This document shows, one piece after another, positions 17,055-24,924 of a stretch of 40,876 nt of DNA (the first letter of the stretch is position 1; each line of letters begins with the position of its first letter). The translations under genes and the position numbers were made by a program. The stretch comes from Clostridia bacterium (lineage in GTDB: Bacteria > Bacillota > Clostridia > Oscillospirales > CAG-272), in the NCBI GenBank assembly GCA_017504205.1, contig JAFVRO010000013.1:1-40876 (forward strand), written 5' to 3'. The notes below the pieces were generated by a model. It searched no databases and was not told the DNA's origin. It saw nothing but the letters and a program-made list of their open reading frames with translations.

Positions 17055-17771
17055 TTAGTTGTTTTTGTTTATGAGACGGTGCTCGGATGCGCCGCTTTCA
17101 AGGTCAATATATTCGGTGTAAAGCGAGATCTTGTTGTCCGCATTCAGGTTTTCCCACAGAACAGTGGTGAACTCGTCGATACTGTCGGGAATTTCCACTC
17201 TTTCAGGCTCTCCCGTGAAGGTGGGAATGGGATTGCCGTCACAGTTGTATGTGTGTATGAAATGTCCAAGACCGTTTATCGGAGCGTACGAGAACAGATA
17301 ACGCTGGCAGACCGTGCCGTCAGGGTCACCACTCTTAAGAATGCTCATTTCATAGTTGAAATCAGCTCCGTCAAAATAAACAATTCCGCTGATTCGAGGC
17401 GTAAAATTGGGGCGGTCAGGCTCAAATTCGCGTGTTTTGAGCGCCTCGGCAAAGGTTTTTCCATCCTTGAGAAAATCGTAAACCGTGTCCGTCTGATCTC
17501 CGTTTGTAACGATAAGACTGTTTTCATATTTTCTGAGTGCCGCGTAGATGATCAATGAGGGATCCTCCACCAATGACGCATCGTACGGCTCGGTAAATAC
17601 TTCACCGTTTTTAAGTGTAAATATTCTGTTGCGGCTGTTCGCGCTTCTACCCATTATAAAATATGCAACTGCCGCCTTTGTGCCGTCCTGCGTCTTGCCG
17701 ATAACGATTCCGCGTCCGACGTATGAGTTGTCCTTGATAAGCTGTCCGATATTGTTGATCTCGTAAACCAT
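17055..17771 (-). CDS. purO: IMP cyclohydrolase, PurO type
   Basis: Closes FAICAR to IMP, the last step of de novo purine synthesis. The 238-residue protein belongs to the family first known from archaeal PurO, unrelated to the MGS-fold domain of PurH. YVGRGIVIG near residue 18 and the YFIMGRSANSRNRIF segment that follows are typical, as is GIVYFDGADFNYEMSI (~130-145). The start is ATG at 17771, with GAGGAG 6 bases upstream; the open frame extends into purN but that part is not conserved. It sits between purN and the formyltransferase gene whose product is its substrate. Confidence 0.93.
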   Translation of the reverse strand: MVYEINNIGQLIKDNSYVGRGIVIGKTQDGTKAAVAYFIMGRSANSRNRIFTLKNGEVFTEPYDASLVEDPSLIIYAALRKYENSLIVTNGDQTDTVYDFLKDGKTFAEALKTREFEPDRPNFTPRISGIVYFDGADFNYEMSILKSGDPDGTVCQRYLFSYAPINGLGHFIHTYNCDGNPIPTFTGEPERVEIPDSIDEFTTVLWENLNADNKISLYTEYIDLESGASEHRLINKNN

Positions 17772-17794
17772 TTTGTTCTCCTCGTTAATTTGTT

Positions 17795-18424
17795 TTATTT
17801 TTTGATTGTGTCCGACGCTAACTGCGAGCAGACCTGCTGTACTGCCTGCGGAAGTATGATCCATTCCGCCTCCTCCATTACGCGCCTCTGAAGCACCTCG
17901 GGAGTGTCACCATCTTGGATGTATACCGCCTTCTGCATAATGATACGACCGCCGTCGGGAATCTCGTTGACGAAATGTACCGTCGCTCCCGTGACCTTTA
18001 CTCCGTATTCAAGCGCCGCCTCGTGTACTCGGAGTCCGTAGTATCCCTTTCCGCAGAAGGAAGGAATAAGTGACGGATGAACGTTGATGATCCTTTCGGG
18101 ATACCTTGATGTGAAATTCTCACTGAGAATACTCATAAATCCCGCAAGAACTATAAGGTCGATCTGTTTTTCTTCAAGCAGACGGATGATCTCACTCTCA
18201 AATCTTTCCTGAGATCCAAGCACCTTCTTTTCTACTACTGCACTTTCAATTCCGGCGTCTTTGGAGCGTGTCAGCGCATAAGCGTCTGCCTTGCTTGAGA
18301 TCACAAGCACGATCTCACCGTCGCACAAAAGACCTTCCTGCTGCGCCTTGATCAGCGCGCCGAGATTAGTGCCGCCACCCGATACGAATACTGCGATACG
18401 TATTTTCCGGTTGTTTTCTTTCAT
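17795..18424 (-). CDS. purN: Phosphoribosylglycinamide formyltransferase
   Basis: Formylates GAR with 10-formyl-THF (purine step 3). It has 209 residues, the normal PurN size. AVFVSGGGTNLGALI at the N-terminus binds phosphate. HPSLIPSFCGKGYYGLRVH carries the catalytic His, and TGATVHFVNEIPDGGRII contains the conserved folate-site residues. ATG at 18424 is chosen for its GAGGGA 8 bases upstream; the open frame would otherwise overlap the channel gene. Only four bases separate it from the upstream FNT gene, so the two are likely translationally coupled. Its cofactor is the product of Fhs, encoded at the end of the operon. Confidence 0.97.
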   Translation of the reverse strand: MKENNRKIRIAVFVSGGGTNLGALIKAQQEGLLCDGEIVLVISSKADAYALTRSKDAGIESAVVEKKVLGSQERFESEIIRLLEEKQIDLIVLAGFMSILSENFTSRYPERIINVHPSLIPSFCGKGYYGLRVHEAALEYGVKVTGATVHFVNEIPDGGRIIMQKAVYIQDGDTPEVLQRRVMEEAEWIILPQAVQQVCSQLASDTIKK

Positions 18425-18428
18425 ATCT

Positions 18429-19064
18429 TTAATCCCTCTTCTCCGTTTTTGAAGTGTCCGTCGGTGTTGACAAAAGCTCAAGTGCCGAAATGATCAAAGC
18501 CCCCACGGAGTTTCCAAGCACGATCAGCGCAATGTATAATATGTTTTTCAGAGAAACTCCCGCCTCAAGTCCGAAATAGAACATATTCGCAACCGAGTGC
18601 TCAAATCCGCTCAGTATAAATACGGGAACGCAGAACAGAATTCCCACCACAGTGTTCTTCTTTTTGAAAACAGAAACCGCGATGTACATCAGCATTCCGC
18701 AGAATATGGCGCGGAAAAGTGACTCCGGAACACTCTGCGTAAGCTTTGAAGCACATGCAAGCGCCGCCTTCGCTTCAAGTGCGGGAACTGCCACACGGAC
18801 ACCAAGTCCCATAAGAAGCGTACCCGTCAGGTTTCCAAGCAGACACATGCCGAGAAGCCCGAAGTCCTGCGCAGTATGATTAAATGTCAGCATACCTACC
18901 TTTCCCGTATAAAGGGAATATGAGCAAAGACATATAGTCAATAATGCCACGGAGAAGAGAAGCGCACCGATGTATTTGACATCACAGGAAAGATATACCG
19001 CGCCTCCAATGCCTATAAAAATACCTGCAAGCGCGCCTTTTATGTATTCTCTTAAGTAAACCAT
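18429..19064 (-). CDS. Formate/nitrite transporter (FNT) family channel
   Basis: A 211-residue polytopic membrane protein with about six hydrophobic segments. Family marks are the N-terminal KGALAGIFIGIGG, GNLTGTLLMG, the central-pore His in GFEHSVANMFYF (~residues 153-164) and LGNSVGA near 191. FNT proteins are pentameric channels that pass formate, nitrite, hydrosulfide or lactate. This one is shorter than the usual 250-290 residues, with trimmed loops and termini. It sits between purM (12-base gap) and purN (4-base gap), inside a ZTP-controlled operon that ends with formate-THF ligase. Formate is therefore the likely cargo, and uptake for purine formylation the likely role. Both are inferred from context. 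Confidence 0.9.
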   Translation of the reverse strand: MVYLREYIKGALAGIFIGIGGAVYLSCDVKYIGALLFSVALLTICLCSYSLYTGKVGMLTFNHTAQDFGLLGMCLLGNLTGTLLMGLGVRVAVPALEAKAALACASKLTQSVPESLFRAIFCGMLMYIAVSVFKKKNTVVGILFCVPVFILSGFEHSVANMFYFGLEAGVSLKNILYIALIVLGNSVGALIISALELLSTPTDTSKTEKRD

Positions 19065-19076
19065 TATCAGCCCTCG

Positions 19077-20144
19077 TTACTGAAGCACGATGCTGTATCC
19101 GTCGTGCTTGTCAGCATCCTCGATCTTACCTATAACGTACGCGTCCTCACCGTTTGCACGGAGAACTTCAAGTGCCGTGTCAACGTCCTCCTTGGCAACG
19201 ACTACGCTCATACCGACACCCATATTGTAGGTGTTAAACATATCGCGCTCGTCGATGTTGCCCGCTTTTGCGATGAGGTCGAAGATGGGAAGCACCTTGA
19301 CTGCACTCTTGTCTATAACTGCACAACGGTCAGACGGGAGAATTCTCGGAATGTTTTCGTAGAAGCCACCGCCCGTGATGTGAGAAACACCCTTGACGTT
19401 GACCTTCTCAAAGAGAGCAAGCATGGGCTTGACATATATTCTGGTAGGAGTAAGGAGGGTCTCACCGAGAGATGCACCGCCAAGCTCGTCCATTGGGCAG
19501 AAAAGATCTGCGTGGGTGTCGAAGCTTTCTCCGATACCAAATACCTTTCTGACAAGTGAGAAGCCGTTGGAGTGAACGCCGCTTGAAGGAAGCGCGATTA
19601 TTACATCACCGTCAGCTATCGTGTTTTTGTCGGGCATTTTAACCTTGTCCGCAATTCCTACGGCAAAGCCTGCAAGATCGTAATCCTCGTCGGGCATAAG
19701 TCCGGGATGCTCTGCGGTCTCACCGCCGATGAGCGCACATCCGCTCATAACACATCCGTCTGCAACGCCGGAAACGATGGAGGCAATCTTTTCGGGATAG
19801 TTCTTGCCGCAAGCTATGTAGTCAAGGAAGAACAAGGGCTTAGCTCCGCAACAGATGATATCGTTGACGCACATCGCAACACAGTCGATTCCTATCGTGT
19901 CGTGTTTGTCAAGAATGTAGGCAAGCTTGAGCTTGGTTCCTACTCCGTCCGTTCCGCTGATAAGAACCGGCTCGGCCATTCCGTTTGTGTCGAGCTTGAA
20001 TGCTCCGCCAAATCCGCCAACATCTGCACTTGCCTCAAGGGAGGTGCGCGCTATGTGAGACTTGATTAGCTCAACGGCGCGGTAGCCTGCGGTAATGTCA
20101 ACGCCTGCTGCAGCATAACTGTCTGACTTTGAAATGTTTTTCAT
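19077..20144 (-). CDS. purM: Phosphoribosylformylglycinamidine cyclo-ligase (AIR synthetase)
   Basis: Converts FGAM and ATP to AIR (purine step 5). It has 355 residues, typical for the stand-alone enzyme. Visible motifs are DSYAAAGVDITAGYRAV at the N-terminus, ISGTDGVGTKLKLAY (~62-76), CALIGGETAEHPG (~135-147), SGVHSNGFSLVR and SHITGGGFYENIPRILP. These form the ATP site of the PurM/PurL superfamily. A GAAAGGAAAAG stretch precedes the start. It is second in the operon, 55 bases after purE and 12 bases before the channel gene. Nothing is missing or fused. Confidence 0.98.
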   Translation of the reverse strand: MKNISKSDSYAAAGVDITAGYRAVELIKSHIARTSLEASADVGGFGGAFKLDTNGMAEPVLISGTDGVGTKLKLAYILDKHDTIGIDCVAMCVNDIICCGAKPLFFLDYIACGKNYPEKIASIVSGVADGCVMSGCALIGGETAEHPGLMPDEDYDLAGFAVGIADKVKMPDKNTIADGDVIIALPSSGVHSNGFSLVRKVFGIGESFDTHADLFCPMDELGGASLGETLLTPTRIYVKPMLALFEKVNVKGVSHITGGGFYENIPRILPSDRCAVIDKSAVKVLPIFDLIAKAGNIDERDMFNTYNMGVGMSVVVAKEDVDTALEVLRANGEDAYVIGKIEDADKHDGYSIVLQ

Positions 20145-20199
20145 ATTATCTTTTCCTTTCGTTTGTCACTGAGCGAAAGCCCGTGCTTTATGATTTGAT

Positions 20200-20694
20200 T
20201 TATACGTTGAATTCATCCTCGACCGCTTGGTTTTTGCTAAGAACGGTTTCGCTGTCCTTGCGCCGTTTAGCGTCAAGCTTTTCAGCAAGAGAGGTGTCTG
20301 AAACCGCAAGGATCTGAATTGCAAGCAAAGCGGCATTTACCGCGCCGTCAATTGCAACCGTTGCAACCGGGATTCCCGACGGCATCTGTACTGTCGATAA
20401 AAGAGCATCGATTCCGCCGAGATTTCCGGATTTTATCGGTATTCCAATCACCGGTACCGTGGTGTTTGCGGCAATCGCGCCTGCCAGATGTGCCGCCATA
20501 CCTGCGGCGGCTATGATAGCTCCAAATCCGTTTTCACGCGCCTTGATGCTGAACTCACGCGCCTCAACAGGCGTGCGGTGAGCTGAAAAGACATGAGCCT
20601 CAAACGGTACCTCAAACGCCTTCAGCGTGTCGATCGCCTTGCGAATAACGGGAAGATCACTGTCGCTTCCCATGATCAATGCAACCTTTTTCAT
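20200..20694 (-). CDS. purE: N5-carboxyaminoimidazole ribonucleotide mutase
   Basis: Catalyses the carboxylated AIR rearrangement of purine step 6. The 164-residue length and the signatures MGSDSDLPVIRKA (~8-20), HVFSAHRTP (~38-46) and GAIIAAAGMAAHLAGAIA are typical of PurE. No purK lies in the window, so class I (needing PurK) versus class II (using CO2 directly) cannot be settled by context. It is the first gene of the purine operon, with the riboswitch leader directly upstream and AAAGGAAA as ribosome binding site. purF, purC and purB are also absent from the window and must lie elsewhere if the pathway is complete. Confidence 0.98.
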   Translation of the reverse strand: MKKVALIMGSDSDLPVIRKAIDTLKAFEVPFEAHVFSAHRTPVEAREFSIKARENGFGAIIAAAGMAAHLAGAIAANTTVPVIGIPIKSGNLGGIDALLSTVQMPSGIPVATVAIDGAVNAALLAIQILAVSDTSLAEKLDAKRRKDSETVLSKNQAVEDEFNV

Positions 20695-20720
20695 AGTTTA
20701 TTTCCTTTCATATTTATATA

Positions 20721-20824
20721 AATAAAAATGGGCACACTAACTCCAACAAAAGTAAGCGTGCCCAGACGGTCGGCGTATACAGTCTTCTGCTTCACGGTGT
20801 TCCCACCTATTCCGTCAGTCACAG
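20721..20824 (-). promoter_or_regulatory. ZTP (pfl) riboswitch with intrinsic terminator
   Basis: Read on the minus strand, the aptamer (20824-20759) shows GTGACTGACGG, a GGTG-GGAA-CACC hairpin, and a GCAG/CTGT stem. It closes with GCCGACCGTCTGGGCA, where CCGTC pairs back to GACGG. These are the conserved parts of the ZTP class. The final TGGGCA also starts a terminator stem (TGGGCACGC with GTGTGCCCA, 20764-20729) followed by five T. Expected logic: ZTP, which accumulates when 10-formyl-THF runs short, stabilises the aptamer, prevents the terminator and turns the purine operon on. Confidence 0.93.
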
Positions 20825-20846
20825 AAAACTCTTATCAGTTATTTAT

Positions 20847-20875
20847 ATTATAACATATATCGATTTGATTGTCAA
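20847..20875 (-). promoter_or_regulatory. Promoter of the purine operon
   Basis: On the minus strand a perfect consensus: TTGACA (20875-20870), 17-base spacer, TATAAT (20852-20847). It begins about 20 bases before the riboswitch aptamer. Confidence 0.93.
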
Positions 20876-20930
20876 CACAAATGCAGATGCTTTTGTCGCA
20901 AAACCAAGATTTTTTACCGAATAACAGAAA

Positions 20931-22853
20931 TCAGTTTTCCAAATCCTTGTTAAGACGGAACAGACGTGAGCTGTTAATAAGCACGGCAAATGCGCCCAGA
21001 TTGTGAAGAATAGATCCTGCAAGCGCGGATATGACTCCAAATGCTGAAAGAACCATCATCGTCGCGCTGATAAGAATGGAGAGGATAAGGTTCTGGTAAA
21101 CCATAGCTCTGGTCTTTCTTGCCAGCTTTATTACAAACGGAATGTTCATAAGGTTGTTGTTCATAAGCGCAATGTCAGCCGATTCTATTGCCATATCAGA
21201 ACCCATAGCTCCCATAGCGATTCCAACGTCCGCCTCACGAAGCGCAAGCGCGTCGTTGATACCGTCACCAACGGCAAGTACTCCGCGCTCCTCTTTAAGC
21301 GCACGAAGCTTTTCAAGCTTATCCTGCGGAAGAAGCTTTGCATATACCGAGCCAACTCCCGTCTGCTCGCATATCAGTTTGGCAGCACTCTCACGGTCAC
21401 CCGTGAGCATAACCGTTTCCTCTACTCCGAGAAGCTCAAGCTCCTTTATTGCCTCAGATGCTTCAGGGCGTACCGTGTCGTTGAAGCAGAGTACACCGCA
21501 AAGCTTACCGTCAAACGCAACGTAGCTTGATGGAACGTCAATATCAGTACCGAATTCATCGTCAAGAGTTACCCCTGTCTCACCGAATATCCACTCTCTG
21601 TTACCAAACAGGATGATATGCGCGCCGTCAGCGGACGTTCCTGACATACCCTTACCTGAGATCTCCTTGACCTCGTAGGATTTGTCAAGCTCAAGTGCCT
21701 TTGCCGCATTTGCAACCGCGCGGGAAACAGGGTGAGTCGATGCCGCCGCAACCGTTGCGGCAAGGCGTAAAAGCTCTTCCCGATCGGTGTCTCCGTAAGT
21801 ACGTGTCTCAACGAGTGAAAGATCACCCTCGGTCAGAGTACCGGTTTTGTCAAATACGACTGCGTCGATCTCGGTGAGCTCCTCGATAAACTTGGAGTTT
21901 TTGATAAGGATTCCTCTCTTGGTCGCAACCGACAGCGCCGCAATCATAGGCGCGGAGCTTACAAGCATCTGTCCGCAAGGGCAGGAAACTACAAGTATTG
22001 CGATTGCCTGAGACATATCTGCGTTTATAAGTGCGACTGCCGCCGCAAGCGCAAGCACGAAGGGAATGTAGTACTTCATAAAGCGGTCGATAATTTTTGA
22101 CTCGGGAGCCGAGATGTTCTCGGAATTTTCAAGTAGCTTGAGTATCTTTGAGAATGATGTATCAATGTGCTCCTTTTGTACCTCAACGATTATCCGTCCG
22201 TCGATATTAACAGTTCCGGCATATACCATGTCTCCCTTTCCGGCATTAAATGGAAGTGGCTCTCCTGTAAGGGACTTCTGGTCAATGTTGGTCGTTCCTT
22301 CTACTATGATACCGTCGATTGGTATTCCTGTTCCGGGACGAACCACTATTCTGTCACCAATTTTGAGCGTTTTTGCGTCAACGATCTTTTCTCCGTCTCC
22401 ATCAAGCAGCACCGCGGTGCTTTGCTGCATACGCTTAAGACCCTCTATAACGTCGCGTCCGCCCATTATGCTGCGCTCCTCAAGCAGATGGACTATGTTG
22501 AGTATCATCGGAACGAGTACTGCGAGCACAAGGTCACCTGTGAAATAACAGGAAATGATAGCGATAGCAACGAGTATCTCCATGGCATTAGTCATGTTTT
22601 TCGTTACGATGCCCTTGACCGCCGCTACGAATATCGGAATACCTTCAATAAGAAATCCAACTGTGTAGAGAAGCGCGGGAACGGTAGTCTTGTCGGGAAA
22701 TGCGTAGGAAAATATAAGTCCGACGACAAGACACGCCAATGATATCGCTCCGCTGATCAGCTCACGCGTCAGCTTTTTCTTTCCTTTTTCAGTGAGGTTA
22801 TTTTTGGATAGGGCTTCAAGACTGTTTCTGCCCATGTTATCTATGTTTTCCAA
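20931..22853 (-). CDS. Heavy-metal P1B-type ATPase without N-terminal metal-binding domain
   Basis: An ATP-driven metal pump of 640 residues. Motifs in order are TGEP (196-199, actuator), the transmembrane metal site CPC (291-293), phosphorylated Asp in DKTGT (335-339), HP (374-375) and GDGIND (529-534). The last membrane helix reads LHNLGAFAVLINSSRLF. This HN...NSSRL pattern resembles mycobacterial CtpC (Zn/Mn linked) more than CopA or typical ZntA, but the comparison is from memory. No HMA or Cys-rich domain precedes the first helix. TTG is taken as start because AAGGAGG lies 7 bases before it; the next ATG is 18 bases further. It is the last gene of the SPFH operon, 12 bases after the third SPFH gene, and no clear terminator follows. 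Confidence 0.93.
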   Translation of the reverse strand: MENIDNMGRNSLEALSKNNLTEKGKKKLTRELISGAISLACLVVGLIFSYAFPDKTTVPALLYTVGFLIEGIPIFVAAVKGIVTKNMTNAMEILVAIAIISCYFTGDLVLAVLVPMILNIVHLLEERSIMGGRDVIEGLKRMQQSTAVLLDGDGEKIVDAKTLKIGDRIVVRPGTGIPIDGIIVEGTTNIDQKSLTGEPLPFNAGKGDMVYAGTVNIDGRIIVEVQKEHIDTSFSKILKLLENSENISAPESKIIDRFMKYYIPFVLALAAAVALINADMSQAIAILVVSCPCGQMLVSSAPMIAALSVATKRGILIKNSKFIEELTEIDAVVFDKTGTLTEGDLSLVETRTYGDTDREELLRLAATVAAASTHPVSRAVANAAKALELDKSYEVKEISGKGMSGTSADGAHIILFGNREWIFGETGVTLDDEFGTDIDVPSSYVAFDGKLCGVLCFNDTVRPEASEAIKELELLGVEETVMLTGDRESAAKLICEQTGVGSVYAKLLPQDKLEKLRALKEERGVLAVGDGINDALALREADVGIAMGAMGSDMAIESADIALMNNNLMNIPFVIKLARKTRAMVYQNLILSILISATMMVLSAFGVISALAGSILHNLGAFAVLINSSRLFRLNKDLEN

Positions 22854-22865
22854 AAGCGCACCTCC

Positions 22866-23813
22866 TTAGTTAATGAATATCTTGGTCTCTCCGTCCTGAA
22901 CGACTCTTACCTTGCCGATCTTTGAAATGGCAGACGAGACCTTTTCACTGTATACTCTGGTCTTTACTACGTCGGGATTAGTGTTGTATTCATCAATAAG
23001 TCCCCAGAATTCCGCAAGATCGTTGTTTGCGGCAGCAACAGTTGAGGAATACATCGAATTTGCATCGGCAATCAGCTTGTTTGCCTGAGATTGAGCGCTT
23101 GGGATCAGAGTCTCTCTGTATTGCTTTGCCTGCTCGATCTGTGTCGAGTATTGGATCTGCGCCGAATTTACCTGATCGTATATCTCCTTGACCTCACTCG
23201 GCATGCTGACCGTAGTAAGCTCGATGGTGGTTATTGTAATGCCCGCCTCCGCAGAGCCAAGCTTTGACTGCGCATCTATCATTACGTTCTCTCTGAAGCT
23301 GTCTTTGCCCGAGGTGAGAAGCTCGTCAACCGAAATGCAAGCTGCGTGCTCAACCATCGCATTGCTGACGAATGCATTTATAAGCCCGTTGATGTCACTG
23401 ACGTAAAGCGCATATGCAACCGGGTCGGATACGACGTATTTTACCGCAGCGCTGATTACGGCAATGTTCTGGTCACCCGTGATAACGTAACCGTTGTTTT
23501 TGAGTGTGGTCATCTCTCCTCTGGTATAGTGAGTTGTGACCGTCGTCTCCATAACACTTTCAGTGGGAACCATAATGACCTCGTCGATTATGTACGGAAA
23601 CGCAAACAGAAGTCCCGGCTCGTGTACCTGGTCCTCGTACGTTTCACCGACAAGCTTTCCAAATCTGAGCACTATTGCAACCTCTCCGCTCTTTACTACC
23701 TTTATGCCCGAAAGGGCTATGAAAATGATTACGGCAATAACGAGTATGAGAAAGTATTTCGTGATCGAGGTCAGAATGTCGGCAAAAACACCGTTTTTCT
23801 TAGTCCTTCTCAT
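22866..23813 (-). CDS. SPFH/HflK-HflC-like membrane protein (third in operon)
   Basis: A 315-residue protein with one N-terminal membrane helix (~18-37) followed directly by an SPFH/prohibitin domain that begins VVKSGEVAIVLRFGK (~39-53). It then has a charged helical segment rich in Ala, Gln and Ser (~215-275). SPFH proteins assemble into ring- or cage-like membrane scaffolds, as HflK/HflC do around FtsH. Whether this one partners FtsH is unknown, since no ftsH lies in the window. Its start overlaps the preceding SPFH gene by 4 bases (ATGA), indicating translational coupling. The metal ATPase gene follows after 12 bases, its ribosome binding site lying just past the stop codon. Confidence 0.92.
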   Translation of the reverse strand: MRRTKKNGVFADILTSITKYFLILVIAVIIFIALSGIKVVKSGEVAIVLRFGKLVGETYEDQVHEPGLLFAFPYIIDEVIMVPTESVMETTVTTHYTRGEMTTLKNNGYVITGDQNIAVISAAVKYVVSDPVAYALYVSDINGLINAFVSNAMVEHAACISVDELLTSGKDSFRENVMIDAQSKLGSAEAGITITTIELTTVSMPSEVKEIYDQVNSAQIQYSTQIEQAKQYRETLIPSAQSQANKLIADANSMYSSTVAAANNDLAEFWGLIDEYNTNPDVVKTRVYSEKVSSAISKIGKVRVVQDGETKIFIN

Positions 23814-24907
23814 GAAATAGCTCCTCCTTTGGAGGCAGAGTCGATAAGAGCGTAAACCGCATCAATGAGAGCTTTTCTGTCGGTCTCGGGAAGCTGCGTG
23901 AGTATGTAGCCAAGATCCTTGATGATGGTTTCATCTCCCTCATTGGTGAGATAATCACCGTACTTAGTAAGCACGTTGAAGGGGTATTCGTCCGCCTTTA
24001 CAACTAGAACCGTACTCTCGCCTACGGATGCGACCACAGTGTCAAGCTGCTTTAAGAACTGATAAAATTCAAGATTTGCCGCCTGTGCCTCGGAGTATAT
24101 CTTTGCGACCTCAGCCTCAGTTTGCGCCTTGATAGCCGCCGCAGCACTTACGCCGTCTGCGATTATCTTGGATGCCTCGGTGTCGGCATCTGCAGTTATT
24201 TTGTCCGCTTCCTTCTGCGCATTGGAGAGGATTATGTCAATGTCCTTCTGTCTGTCCGCTCTCATCTGTGCGAAAACACTCTGAAGATTGTTGTCCGAAA
24301 GCTGAAGCCTGAGAATGCTTACGTCATTTACGTTAATACCGTAGTTTATATCACAGTTGTTGCGTACTCTTTCAAATATCTTCTGCTGTATCTCCTCGGT
24401 TTTAACCGTTTCCTTTTCAAGAGAAAGCAGCTCCTTGAGCTCGTACGCACCCATTACACTGTTGATGGCGCTGAATACCTGATCCTTGATGTAGGTGTCT
24501 ACCTTGCCCTGAGAGCCCACACTGTTGTGGTAAAGTATAGGATCGTTTATCTCCCATACAATGTAGGACTGAATAATTACGTTTCTCTTGTCCTTCGTAG
24601 TGGTCTCAAGATTGTTGGACTCAAGATACTGAAGTCTGTTATCATATGTAACTACCGTCTCAAAGGGCCAAGGCAACTTGAGGTAAAGTCCCGATTCGGT
24701 TATTTCCTCGCGTACTGCACCGAATCTGAGTATCACGGCGCAGTTGCCCTCGCGCACCTCGGTCGTAAATCCAAAATAGAAGAATACTGCGACCAATGCA
24801 AGCGCAACAAACACCTTCAAAAACGGAAAGCCCTTTTTCTCGCGGCGCCTGTCCTGAACTCCGTCTGCATCAGCGACGGACTTTTTTATCTTTTTTTCCT
24901 TTTTCAT
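23810..24907 (-). CDS. SPFH/HflC-like membrane protein (second in operon)
   Basis: A 365-residue protein with a basic cytoplasmic tail (~1-27), one membrane helix (~28-47) and an SPFH domain opening with VREGNCAVILRFG (~51-63). That opening closely resembles HflC. A long Ala/Glu/Asp-rich coiled-coil (~225-280) follows, then a C-terminal extension of about 80 residues. HflC-type proteins hetero-oligomerise with HflK-type proteins, and the gene downstream (4-base overlap) offers that partner. The third SPFH gene lies 17 bases upstream. The extension after the coiled coil is longer than in typical HflC and has no recognised motif. Confidence 0.92.
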   Translation of the reverse strand: MKKEKKIKKSVADADGVQDRRREKKGFPFLKVFVALALVAVFFYFGFTTEVREGNCAVILRFGAVREEITESGLYLKLPWPFETVVTYDNRLQYLESNNLETTTKDKRNVIIQSYIVWEINDPILYHNSVGSQGKVDTYIKDQVFSAINSVMGAYELKELLSLEKETVKTEEIQQKIFERVRNNCDINYGINVNDVSILRLQLSDNNLQSVFAQMRADRQKDIDIILSNAQKEADKITADADTEASKIIADGVSAAAAIKAQTEAEVAKIYSEAQAANLEFYQFLKQLDTVVASVGESTVLVVKADEYPFNVLTKYGDYLTNEGDETIIKDLGYILTQLPETDRKALIDAVYALIDSASKGGAIS

Positions 24908-24924
24908 TGTAGGATACTCCTTTC

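Noticed and set aside
20721..20824. Guanine/adenine (purine) riboswitch upstream of purE
   Set aside because: The conserved purine-aptamer loops and three-way junction are absent, while the GTGACTGAC, GGTG hairpin and GCCGACCGTCTGGGCA parts fit the ZTP class.
20876..20930. Terminator after the metal ATPase gene
   Set aside because: Only a mismatched CAAAAGC-ATCT-GCATTTG stem was found, with no T-run, so I do not call it.
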